Positions 21,558 through 32,503 of a DNA stretch of 64,000 nucleotides are shown piece by piece. The DNA is from Bolinopsis microptera. Lineage: Eukaryota > Ctenophora > Tentaculata > Lobata > Bolinopsidae. The notes under the pieces were generated by a model. It made no database searches. It saw only the letters and a program-made list of their open reading frames with translations, and had not been told where the DNA came from. Location of the stretch: assembly GCF_026151205.1 (NCBI RefSeq), contig NC_087074.1:7357726-7421725 (forward strand). The letters are read 5' to 3'. The stretch's first letter is position 1, and each line of letters starts with the position of its first letter. A program made the position numbers and the translations under genes.

Positions 21558-21927
21558 GTAAGTTGTTGTTTCCTAAAAATTGGAGGGACCGAAGGGGTTC
21601 ATCCTGAAATTTATGTTAATCTTAGAAATGCAATAATGTGTGCGAATAAACATAGACTGAAATACTGACGTCAACAAGCAAAGTTTAGTATTTGTACAAT
21701 AATTGGTATTACTATACGTTTATGAGGTCCCATCACAGATGCTCGAAAGGAATTCCTGTGAATGAAATGCAACTATTGTATGTGAACACCACCCGCACAC
21801 ACTTTGACACTTATCCAATATTCAAATAAAAGCGAACCATCCCTAAAAGGGTACTTCGAATCTTAAGCTGCTTGCCAGCGGCTGAAACTTGCAACTAATA
21901 CTTGACTAAACTCGACTATACTTGCAG

Positions 21928-22092
21928 AAGATTGTGTTGCGGGCCAGTATCTGGATCAGTCAACTGGCTGTGCAGCCTGTCCGGCAGATCAATGGAGTGC
22001 TGCAGCAAACTCAGCTTCTACCTGCACTGCATGTCCAGCTGACAAAGAGGTAGCCTCTGGAGCAGGAACACAAGAAAGTGACTGCACATGGA
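21928..22092 (+). CDS. Cys-rich domain exon 15
   Basis: In frame: STGCAACPADQWSAAANSAS; the Ser after AAN is unique. Then SGAGTQES. Confidence 0.8.
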
Positions 22093-22466
22093 GTAAGTTG
22101 TTGTTTCCTAAAAATTGGAGGGACCGAAGGGGTTCATCCTGAAATTTATGTTAATCTTAGAAATGCAATAATGTGTGCGAATAAACATAGACTGAAATAC
22201 TGACGTCAACAAGCAAAGTTTAGTATTTGTACAATAATTGGTATTACTATACGTTTATGAGGTCCCATCACAGATGCTCGAAAGGAATTCCTGTGAATGA
22301 AATGCAACTATTGTATGTGAACACCACCCGCACACACTTTGACACTTATCCAATATTCAAATAAAAGCGAACCATCCCTAAAAGGGTACTTCGAATCTTA
22401 AGCTGCTTGCCAGCGGCTGAAACTTGCAGTTCTATAATACTTGACTAAACTCGACTATACTTGCAG

Positions 22467-22631
22467 AAGATTGTGTTGCGGGCCAGTATCTGGATCAGTC
22501 AAGTGGCTGTCAAGCCTGTCCGGCAGATCAATGGAGTTTAGCAGCAAACGCAGCTTCTACCTGCACGGCATGTCCAGCTGACAAAGAGGTAGCCTCTGGA
22601 TCAGGAACACAAGAAAGTGACTGCACATGGA
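22467..22631 (+). CDS. Cys-rich domain exon 16
   Basis: In frame; exon 3 subtype. Confidence 0.8.
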
Positions 22632-23004
22632 GTAAGTTGTTGTTTCCTAAAAATTGGAGGGACCGAAGGGGTTCATCCTGAAATTTATGTTAATCTTAGA
22701 AATGCAATAATGTGTGCGAATAAACATAGACTGAAATACTGACGTCAACAAGCAAAGTTTAGTATTTGTACAATAATTGGTATTACTATACGTTTATGAG
22801 GTCCCATCACAGATGCTCGAAAGGAATTCCTGTGAATGAAATGCAACTATTGTATGTGAACACCACCCGCACACACTTTGACACTTATCCAATATTCAAA
22901 TAAAAGCGAACCATCCCTAAAAGGGTACTTCGAATCTTAAGCTGCTTGCCAGCGGCTGAAACTTGCAGTCTATAATACTTGACTAAACTCGACTATACTT
23001 GCAG

Positions 23005-23171
23005 AAGATTGTGTTGCGGGCCAGTATCTGGATCAGTCAAGTGGCTGTGCAAGCCTGTCCGGCAGATCAATGGAGTGCTAGCAGCAAACGCAGCTTCTAC
23101 CTGCACGGCATGTCCAGCTGACAAAGAGGTAGCCTCTGGAGCAGGAACACAAGAAAGTGACTGCACATGGA
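23005..23171 (+). pseudogene. Cys-rich domain exon 17, two 1-nt insertions
   Basis: 167 nt. It carries TGTGCAAGCC (as in exon 7) and GAGTGCTAGCAGC, the latter again a union of GTGCTGCAGC and GTTTAGCAGC variants. Net +2 frameshift. Confidence 0.8.
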
Positions 23172-23543
23172 GTAAGTTGTTGTTTCCTAAAAATTGGAGG
23201 GACCGAAGGGGTTCATCCTGAAATTTATGTTAATCTTAGAAATGCAATAATGTGTGCGAATAAACATAGACTGAAATACTGACGTCAACAAGCAAAGTTT
23301 AGTATTTGTACAATAATTGGTATTACTATACGTTTATGAGGTCCCATCACAGATGCTCGAAAGGAATTCCTGTGAATGAAATGCAACTATTGTATGTGAA
23401 CACCACCCGCACACACTTTGACACTTATCCAATATTCAAATAAAAGCGAACCATCCCTAAAAGGGTACTTCGAATCTTAAGCTGCTTGCCAGCGGCTGAA
23501 ACTTGCAGTCTAAATACTTGACTAAACTCGACTATACTTGCAG

Positions 23544-23709
23544 AAGATTGTGTTGCGGGCCAGTATCTGGATCAGTCAAGTGGCTGTCAAGCCTGTCCGG
23601 CAGATCAATGGAGTGCTAGCAGCAAACGCAGCTTCTACCTGCACGGCATGTCCAGCTGACAAAGAGGTAGCCTCTGGATCAGGAACACAAGAAAGTGACT
23701 GCACATGGA
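23544..23709 (+). pseudogene. Cys-rich domain exon 18, +1 frameshift
   Basis: 166 nt with GAGTGCTAGCAGC, the same variant-union insertion as in exon 17. Confidence 0.8.
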
Positions 23710-24082
23710 GTAAGTTGTTGTTTCCTAAAAATTGGAGGGACCGAAGGGGTTCATCCTGAAATTTATGTTAATCTTAGAAATGCAATAATGTGTGCGAATA
23801 AACATAGACTGAAATACTGACGTCAACAAGCAAAGTTTAGTATTTGTACAATAATTGGTATTACTATACGTTTATGAGGTCCCATCACAGATGCTCGAAA
23901 GGAATTCCTGTGAATGAAATGCAACTATTGTATGTGAACACCACCCGCACACACTTTGACACTTATCCAATATTCAAATAAAAGCGAACCATCCCTAAAA
24001 GGGTACTTCGAATCTTAAGCTGCTTGCCAGCGGCTGAAACTTGCAGTCTATAATACTTGACTAAACTCGACTATACTTGCAG

Positions 24083-24247
24083 AAGATTGTGTTGCGGGCC
24101 AGTATCTGGATCAGTCAAGTGGCTGTCAAGCCTGTCCGGCAGATCAATGGAGTTTAGCAGCAAACGCAGCTTCTACCTGCACGGCATGTCCAGCTGACAA
24201 AGAGGTAGCCTCTGGAGCAGGAACACAAGAAAGTGACTGCACATGGA
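24083..24247 (+). CDS. Cys-rich domain exon 19
   Basis: In frame: WSLAAN as in exon 3 but SGAG instead of SGSG. Confidence 0.8.
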
Positions 24248-24618
24248 GTAAGTTGTTGTTTCCTAAAAATTGGAGGGACCGAAGGGGTTCATCCTGAAAT
24301 TTATGTTAATCTTAGAAATGCAATAATGTGTGCGAATAAACATAGACTGAAATACTGACGTCAACAAGCAAAGTTTAGTATTTGTACAATAATTGGTATT
24401 ACTATACGTTTATGAGGTCCCATCACAGATGCTCGAAAGGAATTCCTGTGAATGAAATGCAACTATTGTATGTGAACACCACCCGCACACACTTTGACAC
24501 TTATCCAATATTCAAATAAAAGCGAACCATCCCTAAAAGGGTACTTCGAATCTTAAGCTGCTTGCCAGCGGCTGAAACTTGCAGTCTAATACTTGACTAA
24601 ACTCGACTATACTTGCAG

Positions 24619-24783
24619 AAGATTGTGTTGCGGGCCAGTATCTGGATCAGTCAAGTGGCTGTCAAGCCTGTCCGGCAGATCAATGGAGTTTAGCAGCAAA
24701 CGCAGCTTCTACCTGCACGGCATGTCCAGCTGACAAAGAGGTAGCCTCTGGATCAGGAACACAAGAAAGTGACTGCACATGGA
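24619..24783 (+). CDS. Cys-rich domain exon 20
   Basis: In frame; exon 3 subtype. Confidence 0.8.
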
Positions 24784-25156
24784 GTAAGTTGTTGTTTCCT
24801 AAAAATTGGAGGGACCGAAGGGGTTCATCCTGAAATTTATGTTAATCTTAGAAATGCAATAATGTGTGCGAATAAACATAGACTGAAATACTGACGTCAA
24901 CAAGCAAAGTTTAGTATTTGTACAATAATTGGTATTACTATACGTTTATGAGGTCCCATCACAGATGCTCGAAAGGAATTCCTGTGAATGAAATGCAACT
25001 ATTGTATGTGAACACCACCCGCACACACTTTGACACTTATCCAATATTCAAATAAAAGCGAACCATCCCTAAAAGGGTACTTCGAATCTTAAGCTGCTTG
25101 CCAGCGGCTGAAACTTGCAGTCTATAATACTTGACTAAACTCGACTATACTTGCAG

Positions 25157-25321
25157 AAGATTGTGTTGCGGGCCAGTATCTGGATCAGACAAATGGCTGT
25201 GCAGCCTGTCCGGCAGATGAATGGAGTGCTGCAGCAAACACAGCTGCTACCTGCACTGCCTGTCCAGCTGACAAAGGGGTAGCCTCTGGAGCAGGAACAC
25301 AAGAAAGTGACTGCACATGGA
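25157..25321 (+). CDS. Cys-rich domain exon 21
   Basis: In frame, transitional subtype: TNGCAACPADEWSAAANTAA, then ADKGVASGAGTQES. The intron after it has several private substitutions (TTTATGGTAA, GAAGTCAACA, TTTAAGAGG). Confidence 0.8.
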
Positions 25322-25692
25322 GTAAGTTGTTGTTTCCTAAAAATTGGAGGGACCGAAGGGGTTCATCCTGAAATTTATGGTAATCTTAGAAATGCAATAA
25401 TGTGTGCGAATAAACATAGACTGAAATACTGAAGTCAACAAGCAAAATTTAGTATTTGTACAATAATTGGTATTACTATACGTTTAAGAGGTCCCATCAC
25501 AGATGCTCGAAAGGAATTCCTGTGAATGAAATGCAACTATTGTATGTGAACACCACCCGCACACACTTTGACACTTATCCAATATTCAAATAAAAGCGAA
25601 CCATCCCTAAAAGGGTACTTCGAATCTTAAGCTGCTTGCCTGCGGCTGAAACTTGCAGTCTAATACTTGACTAAACTCGACTATACTTGCAG

Positions 25693-25857
25693 AAGATTGT
25701 GTTGCGGGCCAGTATCTGGATCAGTCAACTGGCTGTGGACCCTGTCCGGCAGATCAATGGAGTGCTGCAGCAAACACAGCTGCTACCTGCACTGCATGTC
25801 CAGCTGACAAAGGGGTAGCCTCTGGAGCAGGAACACAAGAAAGTGACTGCACATGGA
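25693..25857 (+). CDS. Cys-rich domain exon 22
   Basis: In frame: STGCGPCPADQWSAAANTAA, then ADKGVASGAGTQES. It shares Gly-Pro with exon 5. Confidence 0.8.
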
Positions 25858-26227
25858 GTAAGTTGTTGTTTCCTAAAAATTGGAGGGACCGAAGGGGTTC
25901 ATCCTGAAATTTATGTTAATCTTAGAAATGCAATAATGTGTGCGAATAAACATAGACTGAAATACTGACGTCAACAAGCAAAGTTTTGTATTTGTACAAT
26001 AATTGGTATTACTATACGTTTATGAGGTCCCATCACCGATGCTCGAAAGGAATTCCTGTGAATGAAATGCAACTATTGTATGTGAACACCACCCGCACAC
26101 ACTTTGACACTTATCCAATATTCAAATAAAAGCGAACCATCCCTAAAAGGGTACTTCGAATCTTAAGCTGCTTGCCTGCGGCTGAAACTTGCAACTAATA
26201 CTTGACTAAACTCGACTATACTTGCAG

Positions 26228-26392
26228 AAGATTGTGTTGCGGGCCAGTATCTGGATCAGACAAATGGCTGTGCAGCCTGTCCGGCAGATGAATGGAGTGC
26301 TGCAGCAAACACAGCTGATACCTGCACTGCCTGTCCAGCTGGCAAAGGGGTAGCCTCTGGAGCAGGAACACAACAAAGTGACTGCACATGGA
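26228..26392 (+). CDS. Cys-rich domain exon 23
   Basis: In frame, edge subtype: TNGCAACPADEWSAAANTAD, then AGKGVASGAGTQQS. Confidence 0.8.
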
Positions 26393-26753
26393 GTAAGTTG
26401 TTGTTTCCTAAAAATTGGAGGGACCGAAGGGGTTCATCCTGAAATTTATGTTAATCTTAGAAATGCAATAATGTGTGCGAATAAACATAGACTGAAATAC
26501 TGACGTCAACAACCAAAGATTAGTATTTGTACAATAATCGGTATTACTATATGTTTATGAAGTCCCATCACCGAAGCTCGAAAGGAATTCCTGTGAATGA
26601 AATGCAACTATTGTATGTGAACACCACCCGCACACACTTTGACGCTTATCCAATATTCAAATAAAAGCGAACCATCCCTAAAAGAATCTTAAGCTGCTTG
26701 CCTGCGGCTGAAACTTGCAACTAATACTTGACTAAACTCGACTATACTTGCAG

Positions 26754-26918
26754 AAGATTGTGTTGCGGGCCAGTATCTGGATCAGTCAACTGGCTGTGCA
26801 GCCTGTCCGGCAGATGAATGGAGTGCTGCAGCAAACACAGCTGATACCTGCACTGCCTGTCCAGCTGGCAAAGGGGTAGCCTCTGGAGCAGGAACACAAC
26901 AAAGTGACTGCACATGGA
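26754..26918 (+). CDS. Cys-rich domain exon 24
   Basis: In frame, edge subtype identical in protein to exon 2. Its upstream intron lacks the GGTACTTC segment present in most units; the downstream intron carries the piggyBac-type insertion. Confidence 0.8.
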
Positions 26919-28149
26919 GTAAGTTGTTGTTTCCTAAAAATTGGAGGGACCGAAGGGGTTCATCCTGGAATTTATGTTAACCCTTAAACAGCGAAGCAAA
27001 TATGTGCTTGTTAACGGCGAAGAGCACTCCATATGGACGGCCCCCATGTGACATACAATTTGGATATCGATCCTTTGGGTCACGTGGTAAGATTTTTGGT
27101 CCCGTGTCATGAAATAACGTAATAATTTTCCCGCTAATACATAAGGCATGGGCACTGTTCATAAAATTAGATCATCATTATATCCTGCAAAAGTAGAGCT
27201 ACTTTAGTATCAATAACTCAATTATGCCCGTGTAAGCTATTACACTTTTCTAAGGTTGGCTCGGATAAATTTAAATCTAGCTGTGTAGTTACAATTTGGA
27301 ATCCTAGAAAGTGACCATCTTGAAATAAAAATTAGTCTTTCATCGGTTTTACTTTATATTTGAAGATTCGATATGTGTCAAAAGTGTACTAAACATCAGG
27401 GCCTTGGCACGGTGTACTTTAAAGTTAAGCTGTGTTAACGTGATAAGCATGTTACTCATATAACTGTGTATTCTGTGTAGTATGTTCTAGGTGACACTGG
27501 TGTAATGTTTGTTGATAAAATTGTGACAAATCTCCGTATATTAAGTATAACCAAGGTGAAAGAAAACACAACATACGTTGGTCAGTTGGAGAAACATTTC
27601 AGTAAAGTCACTAGCAACAGGCATATAAGACATCAACTTTGTATATTTATGTTCATGTCTCCGTAAATCATATCTTGATCTATGACTATGATTTTATTGG
27701 AACTATGATTATGAATTTATATTTTGACTAAAACTGTCAAATTAGGTAATAAAAATACGAGGTTTTTTATTTAAAAAAGTTTTGTTTCCCCTTTTCAAAG
27801 CTTGAATATACAGCTTGTTTATCCTAAAGGTTCATTAATGAAGCTGAAAAAGCCTTACAGTGACTAACTTTTCATTTTGCTTACCGAAATTTACCTTCGC
27901 TATCGGTAAAATGAAAAATCTTTGCCTAGTCACACACAGGCGTACCGTCAGCTTGCAGCTGGACTCGCAGTATCCAAAAATTGAATTTATACTGTTTTAC
28001 AAATTGAAACACAGGATGACAAAAGTGTTCAGTAAAAATATTTTGGTGAATTATCGTCATCAATTTATTCTCATTGTTATCATCATTTCAATGAATGATT
28101 TGTTTTTTGTAATAGTAATACTAAAAGTGTAGTGGTAACAACAAAGCAA

Positions 28150-28790
28150 AATGGCTAGGGCTAGCAGTAGCAGTGGCAGCAGCCAGCGCTAGCAGTAGTA
28201 CATAGTAGCAGCCAGCGCTCGTTAGCGCTAACAGTAGCAGCAGCCAGCGCTCTTTGTGCTAGCACTAGCAGTTGCAGCAGCCAGTGCTCGTTGGCGCTAG
28301 CAGCAGCCAGCGCTCTTTGCACTAGCATTAGCAGTAGCCGGCGCCCGACGCTCGTTAGCGCTATCAGTAGCAGTAGCTGGCGCCCGATGCTCGTTAGCGC
28401 TAGCAGTAGCAGTAGCCGGCGCTCGTTAGCGCTAGCAGCAGCAGTAGCCGGCGCCCGACGCCCGTTGGCGCTAGCAGTAGCAGTAGCCGGCACTTGACGA
28501 TCATTACCGCTGCCGCTAGCAGTAGCAGTAGCCGGCGCTTGACGCTCATTAGCGCTGCCGCTAGCATGGTAGCAGTAGCCGGCGCTTGACGCTCATTAGC
28601 GCTGCCGCTAGCAGTAGCACTAGCCGGCGCTTGACGCTCATTAGCGCTGCTGCTGGCAGTAGCAGTAGCCGGCGCTTGACGCTCATCAGTGCTGCCGCTA
28701 GCACTAGCAGTATAAGCAGTAGCCGGCGCTTGACGCTCATTAGCGCTAGCAGAAGGAAGTGTAACTGTAAATTAGCATGACTTGCGCTAG
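28150..28790. repeat. GC-rich minisatellite (AGCAGTAGCCGGCGCTTGACGCTCATTAGCGCT...)
   Basis: About 640 bp of imperfect units of roughly 30-50 bp built from AGCAGTAGCAGTAGCC and GGCGCTTGACGCTCATTAGC. The best-kept copies lie at 28480-28750. GCGCTAAC-like words continue sparsely to about 29140. It lies inside the piggyBac-type element. Open frames through it on both strands are simple-sequence artefacts. Confidence 0.85.
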
Positions 28791-29734
28791 TTATAGCGCT
28801 TACGGTAACGGCACTACTGTGCTTCATTTAACTATGAGTATGGCTGCAATAATAATTTACTTGCTTATTGCTATTTACTTTCTACTGCCACAACTTACTT
28901 ACTATACTGTTACGTTGAGCTAGCTAACGCTAATGATAGCACTAACTAGCACCTTCTAATTTACTGACGAAGCGCTCACTAACGCCGGTTCGGGTTAGCT
29001 AACGATAAATATCGCAAAATCCCAGGTTCAATTTTGACAGTTTGTGGTACTGGTAGCTACCGCTAACTATATATGGAGAATAGAATAGCGCACCCATCTA
29101 AAACTAGCGCTAACTAATTTCATTTAGCGCAAACATACTCTACCATAACCAAGGCGAGGGAAATTTAGTATCGAGAATTGAGGTACAAAGCTCCATTCTT
29201 TCTTTTTGCTTTATTGCAGAGCTTGGTCTTATTTTAGCCATGAGGCTGTGAGGTTTGAAAAATAAAATAACTTTTTCCTGGTATCTTAGAAAATAAATGT
29301 TGTGAATATGCCACAGGCTAAATCAACGGCAACAATTTCGTCCTATCATTTTATAATCGGCTCATTTCATCACAGTTTGAAATTTAGAAATATGCAGCAA
29401 TAATGGATCGTGCACACGATATTTATAACTGCGTTAATTTTGACTGATAACTTGATAAGAAACAAAACAACATTATATGCTACAAAAACAAGCGATCATA
29501 ATTTCAAAGAATCTCAATGATAAAATAAATAATAAACTAGTAAACATATTTCGCAACCCTGGTTGTGTCAATAGTAATACATGGATTTATTTGCCGAATT
29601 TTTGTAATAATTGTAGCCCATTTCTGTCAGTTTTTGCAAAGAAAACTTGATTGTTAAACATGGATAAATTCAAAAGACCCTAATTCACGGGTTGAAGATT
29701 TTAAACAGTTTGCACAACCAGGATTGTGATTCAT

Positions 29735-30437
29735 TAGCAAGTTTCATAAAGCAAGAGGAGATGCACATTCTGCACCATGTGATGTTTATGGCAAATCCTA
29801 TCACCACACAGTTCACACATGCTATAAACAGCTGAAACCTTTTTGCTGTTTTTTATAGTCTTTCCCCTTACAGTTCGAGAGGCAGTCACGACACTGCTTC
29901 TTGCTTTCAACTTTCTTGGGGAAACTAATCATGCTGTTTGGGACTTCAGCTGTCCTCCGAAATTTAGGATTCCCCGTTATGTTGAATGCTGCTGTCAGGA
30001 CATGTGCTCTAACAGTCCAATGATGGGCTTTTCTATTAGCCAAGGCTTCATGAGAGATAGCACTTATTCCACCTGAATGAGTCCACTCTGATGGATTGCT
30101 TAGTTGGACGACAGTGTGGATGTTCACCCTTGTGGTGTCCAGAATGTAATACCACACGCAGTGTTTCCACTTGTTGGATTTCACCTTGGTACTGTATCGA
30201 CTGAAACAAGAACATTTGTTCATTTTGTGAAATATTTCTAAAATGTTCAGATATTATTATTATTAGTACTACTCGAGTAATACTACACATAATACACATA
30301 GTACTTTTTTAATAGGAATTTTAGTGACAATTAAACTAACCCTATCCTCTGATCCATCAAATCAGTTCCGTACTTAGTGAGGTCGTACAGCTTTCCGATC
30401 TGCATTCTGCGGCTTCTCTTTGTTATCGTCTTCTGTT
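29735..30437 (-). pseudogene. C-terminal fragment of a PGBD/piggyBac-like transposase with an intron
   Basis: The upstream segment 30341-30437 encodes IGKLYDLTKYGTDLMDQRIG, matching the piggyBac 'Y-x-x-x-D-x-x-D-Q' region. After a 140-bp GT-AG intron (30201-30340) the frame resumes in phase (GG|T = Gly, then RYSTKVKSNKWKHCVWYYIL), another transposase-core helix. The tail shows the Cys-rich zinc-binding domain (CRDC...NCKGKDY...GFSC), but the frame then stops. MCELCGDRICHKHH continues in another frame (ATG at 29820), so the end is frame-broken or spliced. The N-terminal and most of the DDE catalytic region were not found. Probably a decayed internal-deletion copy. Confidence 0.6.
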
Positions 30438-31736
30438 ACTCCTTTAAAATTAAATAGCACTGGTTTAATAACTATATTCTTGATGTTCACACGTACGTAA
30501 TGAGAAAAGTTTGTCAAAGTATCAGCTTTGAACGTAATTGAATAGATTGCAACACACAAAATAAATGGATTATTTTTACTGTCGATTTGAACTTAGCTGT
30601 AGCTGTACTATTTCAATAGAATACCAACTTCCTTGTCCATAAAGGAGAATATAAGTGCTGAGCTGCAACTCTGAAACACAAAATGTATTTTAAATTGATT
30701 GCACAATACAGTTGTTTCAAATGTAAGAATCTTTTTGTTGGCTACGAAGTGGGGATTCGCAATTTTGCAAAAAACGACATCAAACTATCAAATGAGAGCA
30801 TCTGCCGAAATTATGCCAGCTATGAATGCAAATCACACTGAAGAACAATGAAGAAGAGCGGCCGATATCACAATCACAGTAGCCGGGTTTCTTTATAGGA
30901 AGACAAATACAGGAGCAAAGCATAAATCATCGATGACAAATTACCGAATATTTTGATTCGGTTTCGTGATTCGTTAATATCAGTCACAAGAGAGAATCGT
31001 GCGCTCTCATTGGTTTTTATACTAGCGAGCATTAGCTCAAAGGTGCAACTCAATAATTGAGTTATTTGAAGCTCCTCCGATTGGATTGCAATGCGCTTTG
31101 TGACATGACATGTGATCCGCTGTCCACGTGGTGTTTACTTACCAATCAGATCACTTTAAAGTAACATATACCTAGTCGTCCAACTGGACGGTTCTCCGCT
31201 AGACATATTTAATGCAATTTTTGGCCTTTTTTTAACTAATAATTAACCATAACTATGTTAAATAATAATTTTTGTAAAAAACAGATAGTTTAGGCGATAG
31301 GTAGTGTTCTTGCCGATAGATAGCTGGCGTATCACCGGTATTGCTTATTGCTAATACATGTGGAACACAAATGGCAAAACATTGGAGTGGCACTCCACAT
31401 GGAGTGCTCTTCGCTGTTTAAGGGTTAATCTTAGAAATGCAATAATGTGTGCGAATAAACATAGACTGAAATACTGACGTCAACAAGCAAAGTTTAGTAT
31501 TTGTACAATAATTGGTATTACTATACGTTTATGAGGTCCCATCACCGATGCTCGAAAGGAATTCCTGTGAATGAAATGCAACTATTGTACGTGAACACCA
31601 CCCGCACACACTTTGACACTTATCCAATATTCAAATAAAAGCGAACCATCCCTAAAAGGGTACTTCCAATCTTAAGCTGCTTGCCTGCGGCTGAAACTTG
31701 CAACTAATACTTGACTAAACTCGACTATACTTGCAG

Positions 31737-31901
31737 AAGATTGTGTTGCGGGCCAGTATCTGGATCAGTCAACTGGCTGTGCAGCCTGTCCGGCAGATGA
31801 ATGGAGTGCTGCAGCAAACACAGCTGATACCTGCACTGCCTGTCCAGTTGGAAAAGGGGTAGCCTCTGGAGCAGGAACACAACAAAGTGACTGCACATGG
31901 A
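31737..31901 (+). CDS. Cys-rich domain exon 25 (last)
   Basis: In frame, edge subtype with Val-Gly-Lys-Gly (CPVGKGVASGAGTQQS). It is separated from exon 24 by the piggyBac-type insertion and ends TGGA|GTAAGT. Its phase 1 end joins the CCP exon at 32309. Confidence 0.8.
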
Positions 31902-31938
31902 GTAAGTTGTTGCTTTCTTAAAATTGGAGGGACCGAAG

Positions 31939-32184
31939 CAGTGGTGTAATGAAGGTCCCGCTGACCCGCTGTGCGTGGGGGGGATGGGTGTTTTAATGTG
32001 AGAAAATTTTGAAAATCTAAACAGCGGTACCAGCAAACCTGCGTGGTTTGCTCTAGTGGTTTGCTCTAGAACCACACTTTTTTAGAGATTTTACCTGTGT
32101 ACCCTCTAAAATCACATAATTGTTCAATTTTAGGGAGGGGCGCCAAAAGGGGAGGAGATGCCAACAGGCAACGTCACGCCACTG
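31939..32184. mobile_element. hAT-like non-autonomous element (246 bp) at the right border of the array
   Basis: Starts CAGTGGTGTAATGAAGG and ends GGCAACGTCACGCCACTG, giving CAGTGGYGTR terminal inverted repeats of the hAT type. The left flank is GACCGAAG (31931-31938), the array unit; the right flank is AATGATTT, which is not a matching target duplication. The matching GACCGAAG is next to the truncated copy at 14062. Confidence 0.6.
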
Positions 32185-32308
32185 AATGATTTAAAAGTCT
32201 TTTGAAGCCTCATTATATATTAAAAATGACCCGTTTATGGTATTAATTATTCGAATAAAGCGAATAATGCGAATAACAAAAATCTTTTAATATTAAATCA
32301 TCATGCAG

Positions 32309-32503
32309 TTATAAGCTGCAGTGGACTAAAGGCTGAGTGGACGGGTACGTTCGAAACGACGGAACAGTTCCCAGTACCACCAGGAACCGTGGTGGAAGTG
32401 ACATGCTCGAACTTTGGAGCTCTCAACAAAGGGAGCAGTGAAGTTACCTGCAAATCCGGGAATGATTTCAATTATGTAAAGGAGCTTAGTTGTTCAAGGC
32501 CAG
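32309..32503 (+). CDS. CCP/sushi-like domain exon of the array receptor
   Basis: 195 nt, phase 1-1, acceptor CATGCAG and donor CCAG|gtataa. Encodes SCSGLKAEWTGTFETTEQFP through ELSCSRP. It is the same length and phase as the minus-strand CCP exon at 141-335, and shares SC-GLKAEW, QFPV-PGTVVEV and ALNKGSSEVTC. It joins the last Cys-rich exon as CTW-I-ISC. This shows both genes use the Cys-rich then CCP order and descend from a common modular gene. Confidence 0.65.

Larger units (their letters stand above)
26981..31424. mobile_element. piggyBac-type transposon (4.44 kb) inserted in an array intron
   Basis: The intron sequence TTTATG-TTAA-TCTTAG of other units is split here. TTAA at 26977-26980 and TTAA at 31425-31428 flank an element starting CCCTTAAACAGCGAAG and ending CTTCGCTGTTTAAGGG, a perfect 16-bp terminal inverted repeat. 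A subterminal inverted motif GAAGAGCACTCCATATGG (left) corresponds to the complement of CCACATGGAGTGCTCTTC (right). TTAA duplication and CCCT-starting ends are piggyBac hallmarks. Inside are a fragment of a PGBD-like transposase on the minus strand and a Ser/Ala-coding-looking minisatellite. Confidence 0.85.
14063..31938 (+). repeat. Tandem array of 25 ~540-bp units, each with one Cys-rich domain exon
   Basis: Units of 533-542 bp repeat head to tail. Each has about 370 bp of intron and one 165-nt exon, with acceptor ACTTGCAG and donor TGGA|GTAAGT. The array starts at GACCGAAG and ends at GACCGAAG, the 8-bp sequence next to hAT-like ends on both sides. A 4.4-kb piggyBac-type element (26981-31424) interrupts the intron between exons 24 and 25. 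By eye the introns are almost identical between units and the exons hold most substitutions. Edge units (1, 2, 23-25) share one exon subtype (TADTC, AGKG, QQS); the core units share others. The first unit is the most decayed. Confidence 0.95.

Noticed and set aside
28161-28827. Ala/Ser/Arg/Leu-rich open frames on both strands
   Set aside because: Minisatellite artefact inside the piggyBac-type element; frames exist on both strands and in several phases.
14063-31938. CRISPR array
   Set aside because: The units are ~540 bp with near-identical 'spacers' and conserved eukaryotic splice sites; the context is a metazoan genome.
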